A stretch of DNA of 64,000 nt from assembly GCA_002953655.1 (NCBI GenBank), contig CP025839.1:1736001-1800000 (forward strand), written 5' to 3'. Below are positions 8,603-18,314 of the stretch, in pieces. The notes under the pieces are model-generated. The model had not been told where the DNA came from and did not search any database. It worked only from the letters and a program-made list of their open reading frames with translations. Position 1 is the stretch's first letter; each line of letters opens with the position of its first letter. The position numbers were made by a program, and so were the translations under genes. The stretch comes from Latilactobacillus sakei (GTDB taxonomy: Bacteria; Bacillota; Bacilli; Lactobacillales; Lactobacillaceae).

Positions 8603-9748
8603 CTAAACTTTCCAAACTTCCTGAATTATTTTTTGCGTCGCCGAACCATCGGTGTTCGCATTGTGTAACTGATTAAATGCTTTTGTCGTTTGTGTCGTTA
8701 ACCCTTGACTAAGCAATGTATACAGGTCTTGATTATCTGTTACTAATGGCCCTGGGATAAAGGCTTGGTAGTCAAAATAAAAGCCCCGTAAAATAGCCTG
8801 ATATTTATCCAAATCATACGCGTAAAAAACAATCGGTTTTTCCAATAACGCATAATCAAAGAAAACAGATGAATAATCAGTCATTAAAACATCGGCTGCT
8901 AGATACAACTCTTCGATACTTGCGTAGTGATTGACATTATGCACATGTGGATAAGCCGCAATGTCTGGCATTTGTTCCGCCACGTTTGGATGCAAGCGAA
9001 TTAACAAGTCATATTGATTACCCAATTGTGCTTCAAATTGCTCTAAATCTAACGCTAATTTAAACGTAGGTTCATCATCTCGAAAAGTAGGTGCATATAA
9101 AATAGTTTTGCGTGTTGCATCTAATTGTAGTTTCGCTTTCAAACTAGCTACCAATTCATGATCATCTTTATGCTTCGCTAAATAATCATTCCGTGGTAAC
9201 CCATAGCTCATAATCTTAGTTTGCTTTAAATTAAATGCTCGTTCATACAACCAATTATCTTCAGGTGCATTAGACACAAAGTAGTCCCAGTTAAGGGGTT
9301 CTCTTGCCGTCAAGCGTTTGAAGTCATTATCATCTGGTAAATCATTGCCAATGTGCTTAAGCGGCGTACCATGCCAAGTTTGCACAAAAACCCCATTTTT
9401 ATGGGGTTTTAGACGGAATGGAAAGTTAATATCCATAATCCAATATTTAGCACGCGCAAGCGCCTTTAAATAGGCCTTCTCGTGTCTGGCAACAAATTGG
9501 ATATTAATACCCGGATATTGGGCCTTAACTGCTTGTCGCGCTTGTTCGTCATTTAAAACAATAATATAGTTACCGTTAGGGAATTTCTCAATCAAACCTT
9601 CAAAGAGGGCTTTGGGATTACCTGAGAATGATTTTCCAAAAAAAGAATTGATAAAAAATGTGTCGTCTGACATTGGTGTGACTAATTTAATCAAACCAAA
9701 CCAAATACGATGATATAAAACTGCTTTAACTGTTGCGATAGCCGTCAT
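8603..9748 (-). CDS. TagB/TagF-like CDP-glycerol glycerophosphotransferase
   Basis: 381-residue member of the Glyphos_transf family, which transfers glycerol phosphate from CDP-glycerol to a lipid-linked acceptor at the inner membrane face. Diagnostic pieces are WHGTPLK at residues 125-131 and the C-terminal MTDYSSVFFDYALL, both part of the active site in TagF. It is shorter than full TagF polymerases and could be a primase (TagB-like) or side-group transferase. The start overlaps the preceding gene by 23 bp. Together with tagD it implies glycerol phosphate in the polymer. Confidence 0.9.
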   Translation of the reverse strand: MTAIATVKAVLYHRIWFGLIKLVTPMSDDTFFINSFFGKSFSGNPKALFEGLIEKFPNGNYIIVLNDEQARQAVKAQYPGINIQFVARHEKAYLKALARAKYWIMDINFPFRLKPHKNGVFVQTWHGTPLKHIGNDLPDDNDFKRLTAREPLNWDYFVSNAPEDNWLYERAFNLKQTKIMSYGLPRNDYLAKHKDDHELVASLKAKLQLDATRKTILYAPTFRDDEPTFKLALDLEQFEAQLGNQYDLLIRLHPNVAEQMPDIAAYPHVHNVNHYASIEELYLAADVLMTDYSSVFFDYALLEKPIVFYAYDLDKYQAILRGFYFDYQAFIPGPLVTDNQDLYTLLSQGLTTQTTKAFNQLHNANTDGSATQKIIQEVWKV

Positions 9749-11285
9749 GCTTTTTAAGTCCTCTCGTTGTCACTAATGCGTATCCTAATGCAAAGGCTAG
9801 AATAATCGTATCCGCTAAGAAATCCATTACATTACCACTGAATGCGGATAGCACAATGATTAATCCTGAGCCAAATAATAAACTCACTTCAAAGAAAGTT
9901 GCCTTTTTACCTAGCACACGAATTACTTCGTATAAACAATATAGCAGTACAAAGACGTAAGGCATGATTAATAGTAAGACGCCGATGAAGCCCATTGAAT
10001 ACCATTGTGAGATAAAGTCTTGCTCTAAATTGGCAATGTGGTTCATCCGAGTATAAGAAATCCCGAACCAATTATTTAATGGATCGTTATTAACGGATTT
10101 AGCACGATTTAGCATTGCTTCTTCGACCTTGCGGTAATTTAAGCGATCACCAACTGGCCATTTCATTACTTGATACCAGAATTGTGGATCATCACGATAT
10201 GAGTAGCCACCCATCACAAATCTCGCATTTAATGAATAATCACGATAATGATTTTTGATATATCTCATCAAAGGCGTTTCTTTACGATGGTCAATTTGAT
10301 TGCCAGATTGTTCTTGCTCTTTTTCTTTTTCAGCTTCTAATTCTTTTTTCTTTTCTTTTTGTTCTTTCTTAGTACCATCTTGTGTCTTTTGAACCGCTGT
10401 ATCGGTCGTTGTCCGATTAAACATTGGTGACATCGGTAAAATAGCACCACCAACCAACGTTAGGGCTGCAAATGTTGCAAATAAACTAACCTTGAACTTA
10501 AATTCTTTAAATAGCAAGCTGTAAATCAAATATAAGATGATATAACCGGCTAATACAACGAAGAACCCTAATGATGCGGTCTTCGTCCCGAGCATTAACA
10601 TTGCAAACATTTGAACTGTTGCTAGTGCGATACTCTTTAAATCTAGTTTTTCAACCAAATAATAAAGAACCATCGGTGTCAATAATACTTCGACTGCCGA
10701 AACTGCGTTAGCGTAATAGAAAAAGCCTTTTGACGCTAAGCCGTAATAAGACCATTGTTGGCCGCCACCAAACCATGAAAAAATATTTCCTTGAATCCAG
10801 CCACCACCATACGATGATAAGCTAATTTTGAATAAGTTCGTAATCACAATACTGCCAGAAATAATCCAGGCTAAGAACTTAATCACTTTATTAAACGTAG
10901 CTCTAGTTACCTGAACCTGTGTTGTCACAAATAAGACAACTAATGGGATTACCATTCTAATCCAGTAGAAGATTTCCCCCACCGTTGAGTAACCCAAGTC
11001 GATTGGGCTGGTTGATTTAAAATGTCGTGTAAATATCAAATGTAAGACTAAATAAACAACTAGAATAGCCGTATAAAGCCCCGCAAATCGATTCGCCTTA
11101 TTATGACGGCTACTCCAAATATAAAGCCCCGTAATAATCGCTACGAGAAAAATTCTAATCAAGGTTGCTGGTGAAAATGGTACCCAATTTGTAACTGGTG
11201 GTACGTATAAAAAATAGATATCCAAAAATGGTTGCAGCAGCACTAATAAAATTAGTGATTTTTTTGTATATTCTTTAAAGTTCAC
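9726..11285 (-). CDS. Wzy-like polysaccharide polymerase / O-antigen ligase family membrane protein
   Basis: 519-residue multi-pass membrane protein, the probable repeat-unit polymerase of the cluster. About ten hydrophobic helices surround a large hydrophilic region of roughly 130 residues in the second half, as in O-antigen ligase/Wzy proteins. Unusually, that region begins with a highly charged Lys/Glu/Gln-rich stretch of about 30 residues, probably an extracytoplasmic coil. The start is GTG, preceded by GGAGGAATA. It overlaps the next gene by 23 bp. The assignment rests on topology and context because Wzy proteins have weak sequence signatures. Confidence 0.75.
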   Translation of the reverse strand: MNFKEYTKKSLILLVLLQPFLDIYFLYVPPVTNWVPFSPATLIRIFLVAIITGLYIWSSRHNKANRFAGLYTAILVVYLVLHLIFTRHFKSTSPIDLGYSTVGEIFYWIRMVIPLVVLFVTTQVQVTRATFNKVIKFLAWIISGSIVITNLFKISLSSYGGGWIQGNIFSWFGGGQQWSYYGLASKGFFYYANAVSAVEVLLTPMVLYYLVEKLDLKSIALATVQMFAMLMLGTKTASLGFFVVLAGYIILYLIYSLLFKEFKFKVSLFATFAALTLVGGAILPMSPMFNRTTTDTAVQKTQDGTKKEQKEKKKELEAEKEKEQEQSGNQIDHRKETPLMRYIKNHYRDYSLNARFVMGGYSYRDDPQFWYQVMKWPVGDRLNYRKVEEAMLNRAKSVNNDPLNNWFGISYTRMNHIANLEQDFISQWYSMGFIGVLLLIMPYVFVLLYCLYEVIRVLGKKATFFEVSLLFGSGLIIVLSAFSGNVMDFLADTIILAFALGYALVTTRGLKKHDGYRNS

Positions 11286-11303
11286 GGACTTATTCCTCCA
11301 AGA

Positions 11304-12179
11304 TTAATGATTCAATATATATTGATAGAACGTATCAGCTTTTTCTTGATTCTCTTTTGAAAACTTGTTCGTTAATTTATGCATGCTTGATAAGGTTACT
11401 ATTTCTTGATAGCGTTGCTCATCAAACGGTTCGAATAACACCTTTCCCATAAGGTGCGGTTCAACGTTACTCAACCGTGGTAACTTTGCGTATTCCGCAG
11501 TTAAGTGATCACAAGCAATTGTTAAAAAGACATGAAACATAAAATAATTATCTAACGTATCATGTGTCTGCCAATAATTATATAATAAATCTCGCGTTAA
11601 TACTAAGATAGGGTGGTTAGTGTCACTATGAATGAACCAACTCGAAGCAGCAATTGCCCGATTTTGTTGTTGTGTATTGCTGTAGAAAAAGAGTGGTGCA
11701 TCAAAAACATAACCCGGGAAATTAGTCCCCGTAAAATAAACTGTACTATCAATCCAAGTGCCACCATGTTTCGTTAACAGCGCCACCCGTACTAGATCGG
11801 ATAGGTGCGCATAAGGAATTAGCCCTGCATCAATTTTAGCCTGCAGGAATGTTGGAAAGGTAATAAAGTCGCTTAAATTTGCTAACGTTATGATTTGCAC
11901 CCGTTGTTTTGGATATAGTCTTTTAATCGTTTCGATATTATGTCTAACCAATGGTGGTGCATCTTCAATGCCTTGGAACCAACAAATCCAAATGATGTTA
12001 TTTTTTTCGCTGCTTGTCGGTTGTACTTGATATTGATCAAGAAATGCTCCGGCTTCTTTTTTTAACTTAACATACGTTAAGGCATCTGCAACCGGCGTTT
12101 GCTTATTCTTTAAGTAGAAGTTAATAAAGCTTGGAGAAAGTAGGGTCGTCACATAATTCAATCTCTTTTTTAAATTCAT
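11304..12179 (-). CDS. Capsular polysaccharide synthesis-type glycosyltransferase
   Basis: 291 residues, resembling capsular polysaccharide synthesis / glycosyltransferase DXD-sugar-binding proteins. Typical segments are IIWICWFQGIEDAPPLVR, LIPYAHLSDLVRVALLTKHGG and GGTWIDSTVYF, the last holding the acidic nucleotide-sugar site. The chosen ATG (codon 11 of the longer open frame) is preceded by GGCGGGA and avoids overlap with the gene before it. The upstream in-frame ATG would add 10 residues. Probably cytosolic, adding one sugar to the repeat unit. Confidence 0.82.
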   Translation of the reverse strand: MNLKKRLNYVTTLLSPSFINFYLKNKQTPVADALTYVKLKKEAGAFLDQYQVQPTSSEKNNIIWICWFQGIEDAPPLVRHNIETIKRLYPKQRVQIITLANLSDFITFPTFLQAKIDAGLIPYAHLSDLVRVALLTKHGGTWIDSTVYFTGTNFPGYVFDAPLFFYSNTQQQNRAIAASSWFIHSDTNHPILVLTRDLLYNYWQTHDTLDNYFMFHVFLTIACDHLTAEYAKLPRLSNVEPHLMGKVLFEPFDEQRYQEIVTLSSMHKLTNKFSKENQEKADTFYQYILNH

Positions 12180-12189
12180 TTTATCCCGC

Positions 12190-13731
12190 CTATTTATTTT
12201 GACTATCAACTTTTAAAACTTGAGAAAACATTTCTGCGTTACTATTCGTATTCTTTTCAATTAAGCGCCACTTAGCATATGGGACTAACTTGCCCCCTAC
12301 TGTTTGAATTTTATAATACCCGCGATAGCTATTATCAGTAGCTTGTGGATGAACCGCCCAGTAATATTGATTATACGGTACCTCTAGATATAAACGATAA
12401 TCTTTAGGCGTGTTATGTTTTTCCTGATAGATCATAAAATCATTTTTGATACGACTTGCATGACCAATTCGTGTTGCTAAGCCCGCATAGAAAATAACAA
12501 TCATTACCATCATGATTCTGATAATAGGTAAACTAAACTTAACAGCATTCAATTCGTTGCATAGGGTAACTACTAGCAAACACAAACAGAAATAACTTGC
12601 AAATGCCCCTCGAGGGCCAAACGGTGTAACTACAAAGAATGGCACAATTAAAACAATAGCAGCTGCAATTAATGCAATATATTCAATATGGTGGGTTTCA
12701 AGGGATAACTTGGCCATTTCAATTACAATGACGAATAAGAATAAGATTGATAATAGACATGATACCAAGTAGCGATGACTAAAATTCTTAAAAAAAGTAT
12801 TAAACAAAATATAATGATATTCTGTAAAAGCAATCAAGACACTCAACTCTAGATAAGAAACTACCGCCCCCCACTTATTACCCGAACGCTTTTGGAGATT
12901 TTTAATAATTAAGTAACCCAGAATGACAGTCAGTAACACTGTAATAATTGGATTATCAATCAAGAGATAAAAATCCATTTGTTGTGCAATAATATGATAA
13001 ACCTTAGTCAATGAAAAACTTGTTTCCCGGTAACTGTCATGATGTAATAATATATTTAAATAAGCTTTATTGGAAAACATTAAAATGCCACCAATATAGG
13101 TGCCAATGAAATTAGCAATCACTAGGTAGTTTTTCCGTTTTTGAAATAACATGTATCCCATCAAGATGGTACTAATCGCTAAATTCAATAATGTGACGTG
13201 TTCGACAAAGAAACAACTAATGATTGAAAGAATCACTATCAAAATACTGTAACGTAAATATTTTGCTGCTTGCCAATCAGCATAGTGATACTTCACTAAA
13301 TTAACGATGATTAACGGATAAATCAGTGAAGCCATGTAGTTAAAGAAACCAGCATTCCATCCTAAAATCTGCGCAAATAACTCTGTACTCATTGTCAACA
13401 TTAAAATAAGAATTAATAACGTGTTTCTTTCTAATTGCCTGACGTTACTGATTAAACGTGCACCCAAATAGACAACCAGCGTTGTAATACCCGCATAACT
13501 TAAAACTTTAAAAATCGCACTGTGGCTAGCCATAATAATTAAACTATTGCCCGCATAGCGCCCATCGTAATTTAAGAATCGACCTGATCCAAAATAGTCT
13601 CTTAGGGTCGTTACACCCCAGTTTAAGTCATCTCCCGTTAATGGGAAATTAATGGATAGGTAACCAAAAAAAATAAAAACTAGTATAAAAAAACCGTATT
13701 TTTTTATCATTCTATTTTTTTGAACTGTCAT
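12190..13731 (-). CDS. Polytopic membrane protein (DUF6056-like)
   Basis: 513-residue membrane protein with about 11-12 predicted helices. The N-terminal extracytoplasmic piece FPLTGDDLNWG followed by GRYAGN resembles GT-C-like DUF6056 proteins found in polysaccharide loci; the acidic DD pair after helix 1 is where GT-C enzymes keep a catalytic aspartate. ATG at 13731 was chosen because GGAAGGA precedes it; the longer frame adds 15 residues without a ribosome site. It may decorate the polymer outside the cell. The function is unproven. Confidence 0.7.
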   Translation of the reverse strand: MTVQKNRMIKKYGFFILVFIFFGYLSINFPLTGDDLNWGVTTLRDYFGSGRFLNYDGRYAGNSLIIMASHSAIFKVLSYAGITTLVVYLGARLISNVRQLERNTLLILILMLTMSTELFAQILGWNAGFFNYMASLIYPLIIVNLVKYHYADWQAAKYLRYSILIVILSIISCFFVEHVTLLNLAISTILMGYMLFQKRKNYLVIANFIGTYIGGILMFSNKAYLNILLHHDSYRETSFSLTKVYHIIAQQMDFYLLIDNPIITVLLTVILGYLIIKNLQKRSGNKWGAVVSYLELSVLIAFTEYHYILFNTFFKNFSHRYLVSCLLSILFLFVIVIEMAKLSLETHHIEYIALIAAAIVLIVPFFVVTPFGPRGAFASYFCLCLLVVTLCNELNAVKFSLPIIRIMMVMIVIFYAGLATRIGHASRIKNDFMIYQEKHNTPKDYRLYLEVPYNQYYWAVHPQATDNSYRGYYKIQTVGGKLVPYAKWRLIEKNTNSNAEMFSQVLKVDSQNK

Positions 13732-13817
13732 TTTAAAGCATCCTTCCAAGTAATAAAACCGGTAGTACAATTGCATCTAACCTCTATTTTATTACTATAT
13801 CCTCTTTTAGAGTCATT

Positions 13818-15236
13818 TTATAACGTTTTTTGCTTTAAACTAGACTTCTCATAGACTGTTGTCCAACCAACGGCAGCCAACATAATAAACGCTGGTATAA
13901 TGAAAAATCGATATCTAGACTGAATCTCTATTAATAAATGAACCATAAAATAACCAATAATCATCAACTTTAATAAATAGCCATCCGTCCATGTTTCACG
14001 CCATTTAAATAGTCCTAATAAAGCACTTGCTACAATAAAAATATAGAACAAAAACTGAACCGTATTCAACCAATTTTTAATCTTTAAGGATAACTTAACA
14101 TTGTCTGCCATCCCCCACATCAAGGCATCATCTCGAGCAGTCCACATTTTCTTACTTTTATTAAACATCAGATTAACTAACTTAGGTTTATCCTGAATTC
14201 TTTCTTTAATAATCTCCTTACCCATTTTATCTCGTTTTGCACCAAGTGGATAACGATTCATTAAAGTCAAATCCGTCGCAGAATAACTCCCAACAGTTTC
14301 TTCATTTAAGCCTAATACAAATTTCCAAGTTGGATTTCTATTTTCCAATGGGTATTCGGATAAGTGCGTTACTTGTAAAGCGCTATTTACTAAAAACAAC
14401 ATCAAAAAATAAGCTAAAATGCTAGTGGTAACTCTTCCGAGTGATTTTAAAATATTTTTCCGATCCGGTGCCAACAACCATTTTGTAATTTCAAAACAGA
14501 CAAGTGCAATAATCAGTAATATCCCTAACGGTCGCATAGTATTCCCAAGTGCTAATAAAACACCCGCAATTACTTTAATCCATAATTGATCATGTTTTAA
14601 GTAAAGATAGATTGCTAAATAAATCAAAAAAGTCGCTAGAAATTGATTCGTTAAAACACCTGTCATATAAATATACGCTGGATAAAATAGCAATAACGTA
14701 TACACAATACGACCCGTTATTTCTTTAAAGTGTAGGTTAATAATCTTATACCCAACAAATGCAATTCCGTAATTTAGAAGGATGTTAATTATCTGTAGAA
14801 TAAGCACATTCTGACCAAATATTTTGATGATCAATGCTTGAAAATAAACAAAGCCTAACTGATACGGCCAACTTTGGAAGTAACTTTCTTTTAGAAATGA
14901 AAGATCCCCCTGTGTCGCCAATATCGCGGCATTGTGCATCATTTGAAAGTCCGAGCTTGGTGCAGTCGGGACCTTAATCAACCAACCGATTCTGACTAGT
15001 ATCGCCATTCCCGTTACAACTATAAAGAATATTTTTTTACTGGTTATCTTAGTCAATCCAATTAGTGCCAAAATGATTAATATGTAAAAAACAATCGCAA
15101 CAATCATTAATTTAGAATTAGATAGGTAATTACCAGTAACTAAATTACTGATTGAGTAGTACGTAATAAAAGCAAAGATGCTTACCAAAAACACTGTATA
15201 AACACCTTTTACAAAGCCGTTCATAAATTTCTGCAC
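13818..15236 (-). CDS. GT-C-like membrane glycosyltransferase
   Basis: 472-residue protein with about 11 hydrophobic helices. The first large loop carries APSSDFQMMHNAA, giving the Asp expected of ArnT/PMT-like GT39 or GT83 enzymes, followed by SWPYQLGFVYFQALIIKIFG, a common arrangement there. Such enzymes take sugars from polyprenyl-phosphate donors on the outer membrane face. The GTG start has TAGGAGGT eight bases upstream. It heads the run of core polymer genes; the 190-bp gap upstream contains a terminator for the amidase gene. Confidence 0.75.
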   Translation of the reverse strand: MQKFMNGFVKGVYTVFLVSIFAFITYYSISNLVTGNYLSNSKLMIVAIVFYILIILALIGLTKITSKKIFFIVVTGMAILVRIGWLIKVPTAPSSDFQMMHNAAILATQGDLSFLKESYFQSWPYQLGFVYFQALIIKIFGQNVLILQIINILLNYGIAFVGYKIINLHFKEITGRIVYTLLLFYPAYIYMTGVLTNQFLATFLIYLAIYLYLKHDQLWIKVIAGVLLALGNTMRPLGILLIIALVCFEITKWLLAPDRKNILKSLGRVTTSILAYFLMLFLVNSALQVTHLSEYPLENRNPTWKFVLGLNEETVGSYSATDLTLMNRYPLGAKRDKMGKEIIKERIQDKPKLVNLMFNKSKKMWTARDDALMWGMADNVKLSLKIKNWLNTVQFLFYIFIVASALLGLFKWRETWTDGYLLKLMIIGYFMVHLLIEIQSRYRFFIIPAFIMLAAVGWTTVYEKSSLKQKTL

Positions 15237-15362
15237 TAAAGATACCTCCTAAACATAATATTTTTAATTTTATCACATATTTATCCAATAATATTAAATA
15301 TCCTGTTATTCTTAGTATTCGCTTAGAGTAACTTTTAAAGAACCACCTTCAATATCAATAAC

Positions 15363-15414
15363 AAAAAAACTTTCAAAAAACATAATCACAAACGTGAATT
15401 ATATCTCCTGAAAG
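15363..15414 (-). terminator. Terminator after the amidase gene
   Basis: The outer stem AACTTTCA/TGAAAGTT encloses ATAATTCAC/GTGATTAT and is followed by T7 on the minus strand. It separates the amidase unit from the GT-C gene downstream. Confidence 0.65.
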
Positions 15415-15426
15415 TTCTAGTTAAAA

Positions 15427-17793
15427 TTATTGCACACCATATTTAACGTCATGTGCGAATTGTGCACGGCTAATGCCCATTTGGGCTAAGTAGCCGTAAG
15501 GATCCACATGATCAACTTCACGATAAGCATATGAAATCCATTCATGTGTCTTAACACCATTACCACTTGCATCCAATTGCTTAGGAATACCCGCTTCATC
15601 AGCCAATAGTCTTAACAACCAGATATAAGCTTTGTAATCTTTTTGGAATTTAGCTTTATTATTAGTTCTTGCTAATTCAACTTGTGCAAAGGCCTTGCTG
15701 TTCCCTGTAGGGCCGCAACCCCAGCTCATTTCACCAACAGGTGCTGTTTGAACGATCCGGCCACCATCACCGACCCAATGTGTCACATAAGCACTTGTCC
15801 AGTTATTTTGCATATAAGTAATTGCATGTTCTAAAGCATCTGGATCTGTTTCTGAACCAACACTCCCAGATTCATGCGCTACGATAAATTGTCCTGAGGT
15901 TTCATTATGTGGCAAACCAGCGATGTATCGTTGTTCAACATGAAAAGCGCGTTGTGCTGTATCGCTAGCCTTAACAAATTCATTACCACCAACCGCATAC
16001 CAAACGGTACCCGTTTTATCAGTCATCTTTTGTGAAACGTGCCATTCACTGTTAACAGCCAATTTCTTAACTTTTTGACCTCTTGAGTTAATTGTTTCCG
16101 CACCTGATTTATTGATAATGACAACAGCATCGTTCATTGGTTCAGTCTTACTAAAGATATTTTCGCCTTCGATTAAGACGTCAGCAGCTGCGATATATTG
16201 TTTATCAGCTACTTGATACCAATAATCACCAAAGATATCTTGCGCTTTCTTACTGATACTCCATCTTGTTAAGTTGGCTAAATTCCGAGAACTCTTACCA
16301 TTAACGTCGATTAAGTCTGTTCCTTTAGTATTAATAACTGTCCCGATTGCTCTATAGTCAACACTTGAAACAATTAACGGATCACCAACACTGTAAACAT
16401 CTCTTTTAGCAATATATTGCTTGTCTGCTACTTGATACCAGATAGCACCACTACTGTCTTTAGCGGTTTGATGTGTCCGCCAGCCTGATTTAAAGCCTAA
16501 TGTCCGACCAAACGTGCCATCAGTATTCATGATACGTGCACCATTGTGATTTTTAACCTGGATTACCTGGTTACTAATTGTTTTGGTGTCTGTTAGAACG
16601 TCAGCCTTTTTAAACTTAACGTCACTTGCCTTAAGGTAGTTTTCGTTCCCGACTTTATACCATTGGTCTCCAAAGATATCAACCGCAACAGCTGATACTT
16701 TCCAAGCTGAACCGTTATTTAATTTTCTTAAAGCGGCTTTGTGGGAATTAATTAGCTCACTGCCACCTACTTTATTAACCGTTGCAACCCCTCTTAGCGG
16801 TTGTTCACTCGTAAAGTAGGCTGCGCCTTCAACATAGACATCTTTTGATGAAATAAATTGACCGCCAGCAACTTGGTACCAAGCAACACCACTAGCATCA
16901 TAGACAACGTAGCTGGTCCGCCAAGCTGATTGATAAGGTAACACGCGACCTTTCTTACCATCACTATCAGTGATGGTGCTGCCTTTAGTGTTCTTGATAT
17001 AAATGATTGTTTTAGGAATTATTTTGCCACCTGTAAAAACATTTTGAGCCATTGTAACGTCTTCTGCTTTTACATAACCGTCAGTTGAAACTCTGTACCA
17101 AACATCCCCAAACACATCAATCATTTTATAGGAAATATGCCATGCGGTTTGATACTTAAGCGTTTGTGCAGTTTGATTGAGGCTGTTAGTGACAACTGTT
17201 CCCTTAGTATTCTTAACAGTTGCAACACCGTCATAAGCACTACCACTGACAAAGAACGCAGCACCAGAAAGGTAACTATCCGTCCCCTTTACGTACTGAT
17301 TATTGGCAACCTGATACCACGTTGTCCCTGTGCTATCAACGGCTTTTTTAGAAACGCGCCAAGCAGTTTTGAAAGCTAATGTCCGGGTATATTGGCCAGT
17401 TGCATTATCTAAAATTTTAGTGCCTTGGCGATTCTTAATGGTAATCACACCACGAAAATCCGTCGCATTCGTTAATTTCAAACTAGCTGCTGTGGCTTTT
17501 TCAGCACTTACTGGCGCAGCTGATTCAACTTTACTGCTACTTTGACTATTAATTGTTTGTGGTTGTTTACTAGCAGAGGCTTGCGGTGCTTTACTTTCTT
17601 GAACACTGGCTACACTGCTGCTTTGACTACTCATTTGGCTACTACTTGCAACATTAGGCGTAGCAACACTTGTATTTTGTGTTGTACTTTTAGTTGTGTT
17701 AGCAGTTTCAGCAAAAGCAGGTGTATTAATCAATATTTGTGACAATACCACCGAAGAGATTGTTAAATTTTTAAGTAATCGACTCTTTTTCAA
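15427..17793 (-). CDS. Secreted N-acetylmuramoyl-L-alanine amidase with seven SH3/SLAP-like repeats
   Basis: 788-residue exported cell-wall protein. Its signal peptide ends near AFAETA and is followed by a Ser/Thr/Gln-rich spacer. Seven repeats of about 72 residues come next, each ending in a WYxV...Y(V/I)xxxDV pattern, probably for wall binding, and then a C-terminal Amidase_2 domain. The zinc-site candidates are the His in VAHESG, a THWVGDGGRIVQ strand and DHVDPYGY. The enzyme should cleave the MurNAc-L-Ala bond. A TTG start at 17793 was chosen: TTGGGGGA precedes it, it lies 2 bp after the lipoprotein stop, and the protein then begins MKKSRLLKN. The ATG at 17814 would place seven residues over the upstream gene. 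Confidence 0.88.
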   Translation of the reverse strand: MKKSRLLKNLTISSVVLSQILINTPAFAETANTTKSTTQNTSVATPNVASSSQMSSQSSSVASVQESKAPQASASKQPQTINSQSSSKVESAAPVSAEKATAASLKLTNATDFRGVITIKNRQGTKILDNATGQYTRTLAFKTAWRVSKKAVDSTGTTWYQVANNQYVKGTDSYLSGAAFFVSGSAYDGVATVKNTKGTVVTNSLNQTAQTLKYQTAWHISYKMIDVFGDVWYRVSTDGYVKAEDVTMAQNVFTGGKIIPKTIIYIKNTKGSTITDSDGKKGRVLPYQSAWRTSYVVYDASGVAWYQVAGGQFISSKDVYVEGAAYFTSEQPLRGVATVNKVGGSELINSHKAALRKLNNGSAWKVSAVAVDIFGDQWYKVGNENYLKASDVKFKKADVLTDTKTISNQVIQVKNHNGARIMNTDGTFGRTLGFKSGWRTHQTAKDSSGAIWYQVADKQYIAKRDVYSVGDPLIVSSVDYRAIGTVINTKGTDLIDVNGKSSRNLANLTRWSISKKAQDIFGDYWYQVADKQYIAAADVLIEGENIFSKTEPMNDAVVIINKSGAETINSRGQKVKKLAVNSEWHVSQKMTDKTGTVWYAVGGNEFVKASDTAQRAFHVEQRYIAGLPHNETSGQFIVAHESGSVGSETDPDALEHAITYMQNNWTSAYVTHWVGDGGRIVQTAPVGEMSWGCGPTGNSKAFAQVELARTNNKAKFQKDYKAYIWLLRLLADEAGIPKQLDASGNGVKTHEWISYAYREVDHVDPYGYLAQMGISRAQFAHDVKYGVQ

Positions 17794-17795
17794 AA

Positions 17796-18242
17796 TTATT
17801 CCCCCAATTTCCAATCAATCATCCCATCATTATAATGTGATCTATCTTTAAATTTTAAAGTTACCGTTTGATCGTTAGAACTCTTCTTAGAAACATGAAT
17901 CGTTTGTTTAACCTTCACCCAATCAGGCCCCTCTGAAACAATACTGTAAGTCCCTTTGTTTGTCATACCACTTGCTGATGAAACCTGTTTTAAGGTGCCA
18001 TCAGGACGATATGTCATTTTAGTATCTTCACTTGCCCAAGTTCCTACTAAAGAGTACTTAAACTTCTGATCAGATTCCTTGACACTGGTCTGCTTTTTGC
18101 TACTTGTACTAGACTTTGCCTTTTTAACAACACTTGTCTTAGTCTTATCCGATGTATCACTCGTCTTATCGTGGCCGTTATTACATCCCGCTAAGACTAG
18201 TAAACAAACACTACTTGTCATTGCATACACTATTTTTTTCAC
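17796..18242 (-). CDS. Small lipoprotein of unknown function
   Basis: 148 residues with a type II signal peptide and lipobox VLAGC (cysteine near residue 20), so it is predicted to be lipid-anchored on the outer membrane face. A Ser/Thr/Lys-rich linker is followed by a small domain of about 75 residues starting YSLVGTWASEDTKMTYRPDG, resembling lipocalin-like or DUF-type domains of Gram-positive lipoproteins. GTG start with GGGGGGAT upstream. The amidase gene begins 2 bp after its stop, so the two are likely co-translated. The specific role is not recognisable. Confidence 0.8.
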   Translation of the reverse strand: MKKIVYAMTSSVCLLVLAGCNNGHDKTSDTSDKTKTSVVKKAKSSTSSKKQTSVKESDQKFKYSLVGTWASEDTKMTYRPDGTLKQVSSASGMTNKGTYSIVSEGPDWVKVKQTIHVSKKSSNDQTVTLKFKDRSHYNDGMIDWKLGE

Positions 18243-18314
18243 AGTATCCCCCCAAAAAAATAATTATCCTTTACGATTTTAACACAAATAATTTGACAAT
18301 TATATAAACCACCT

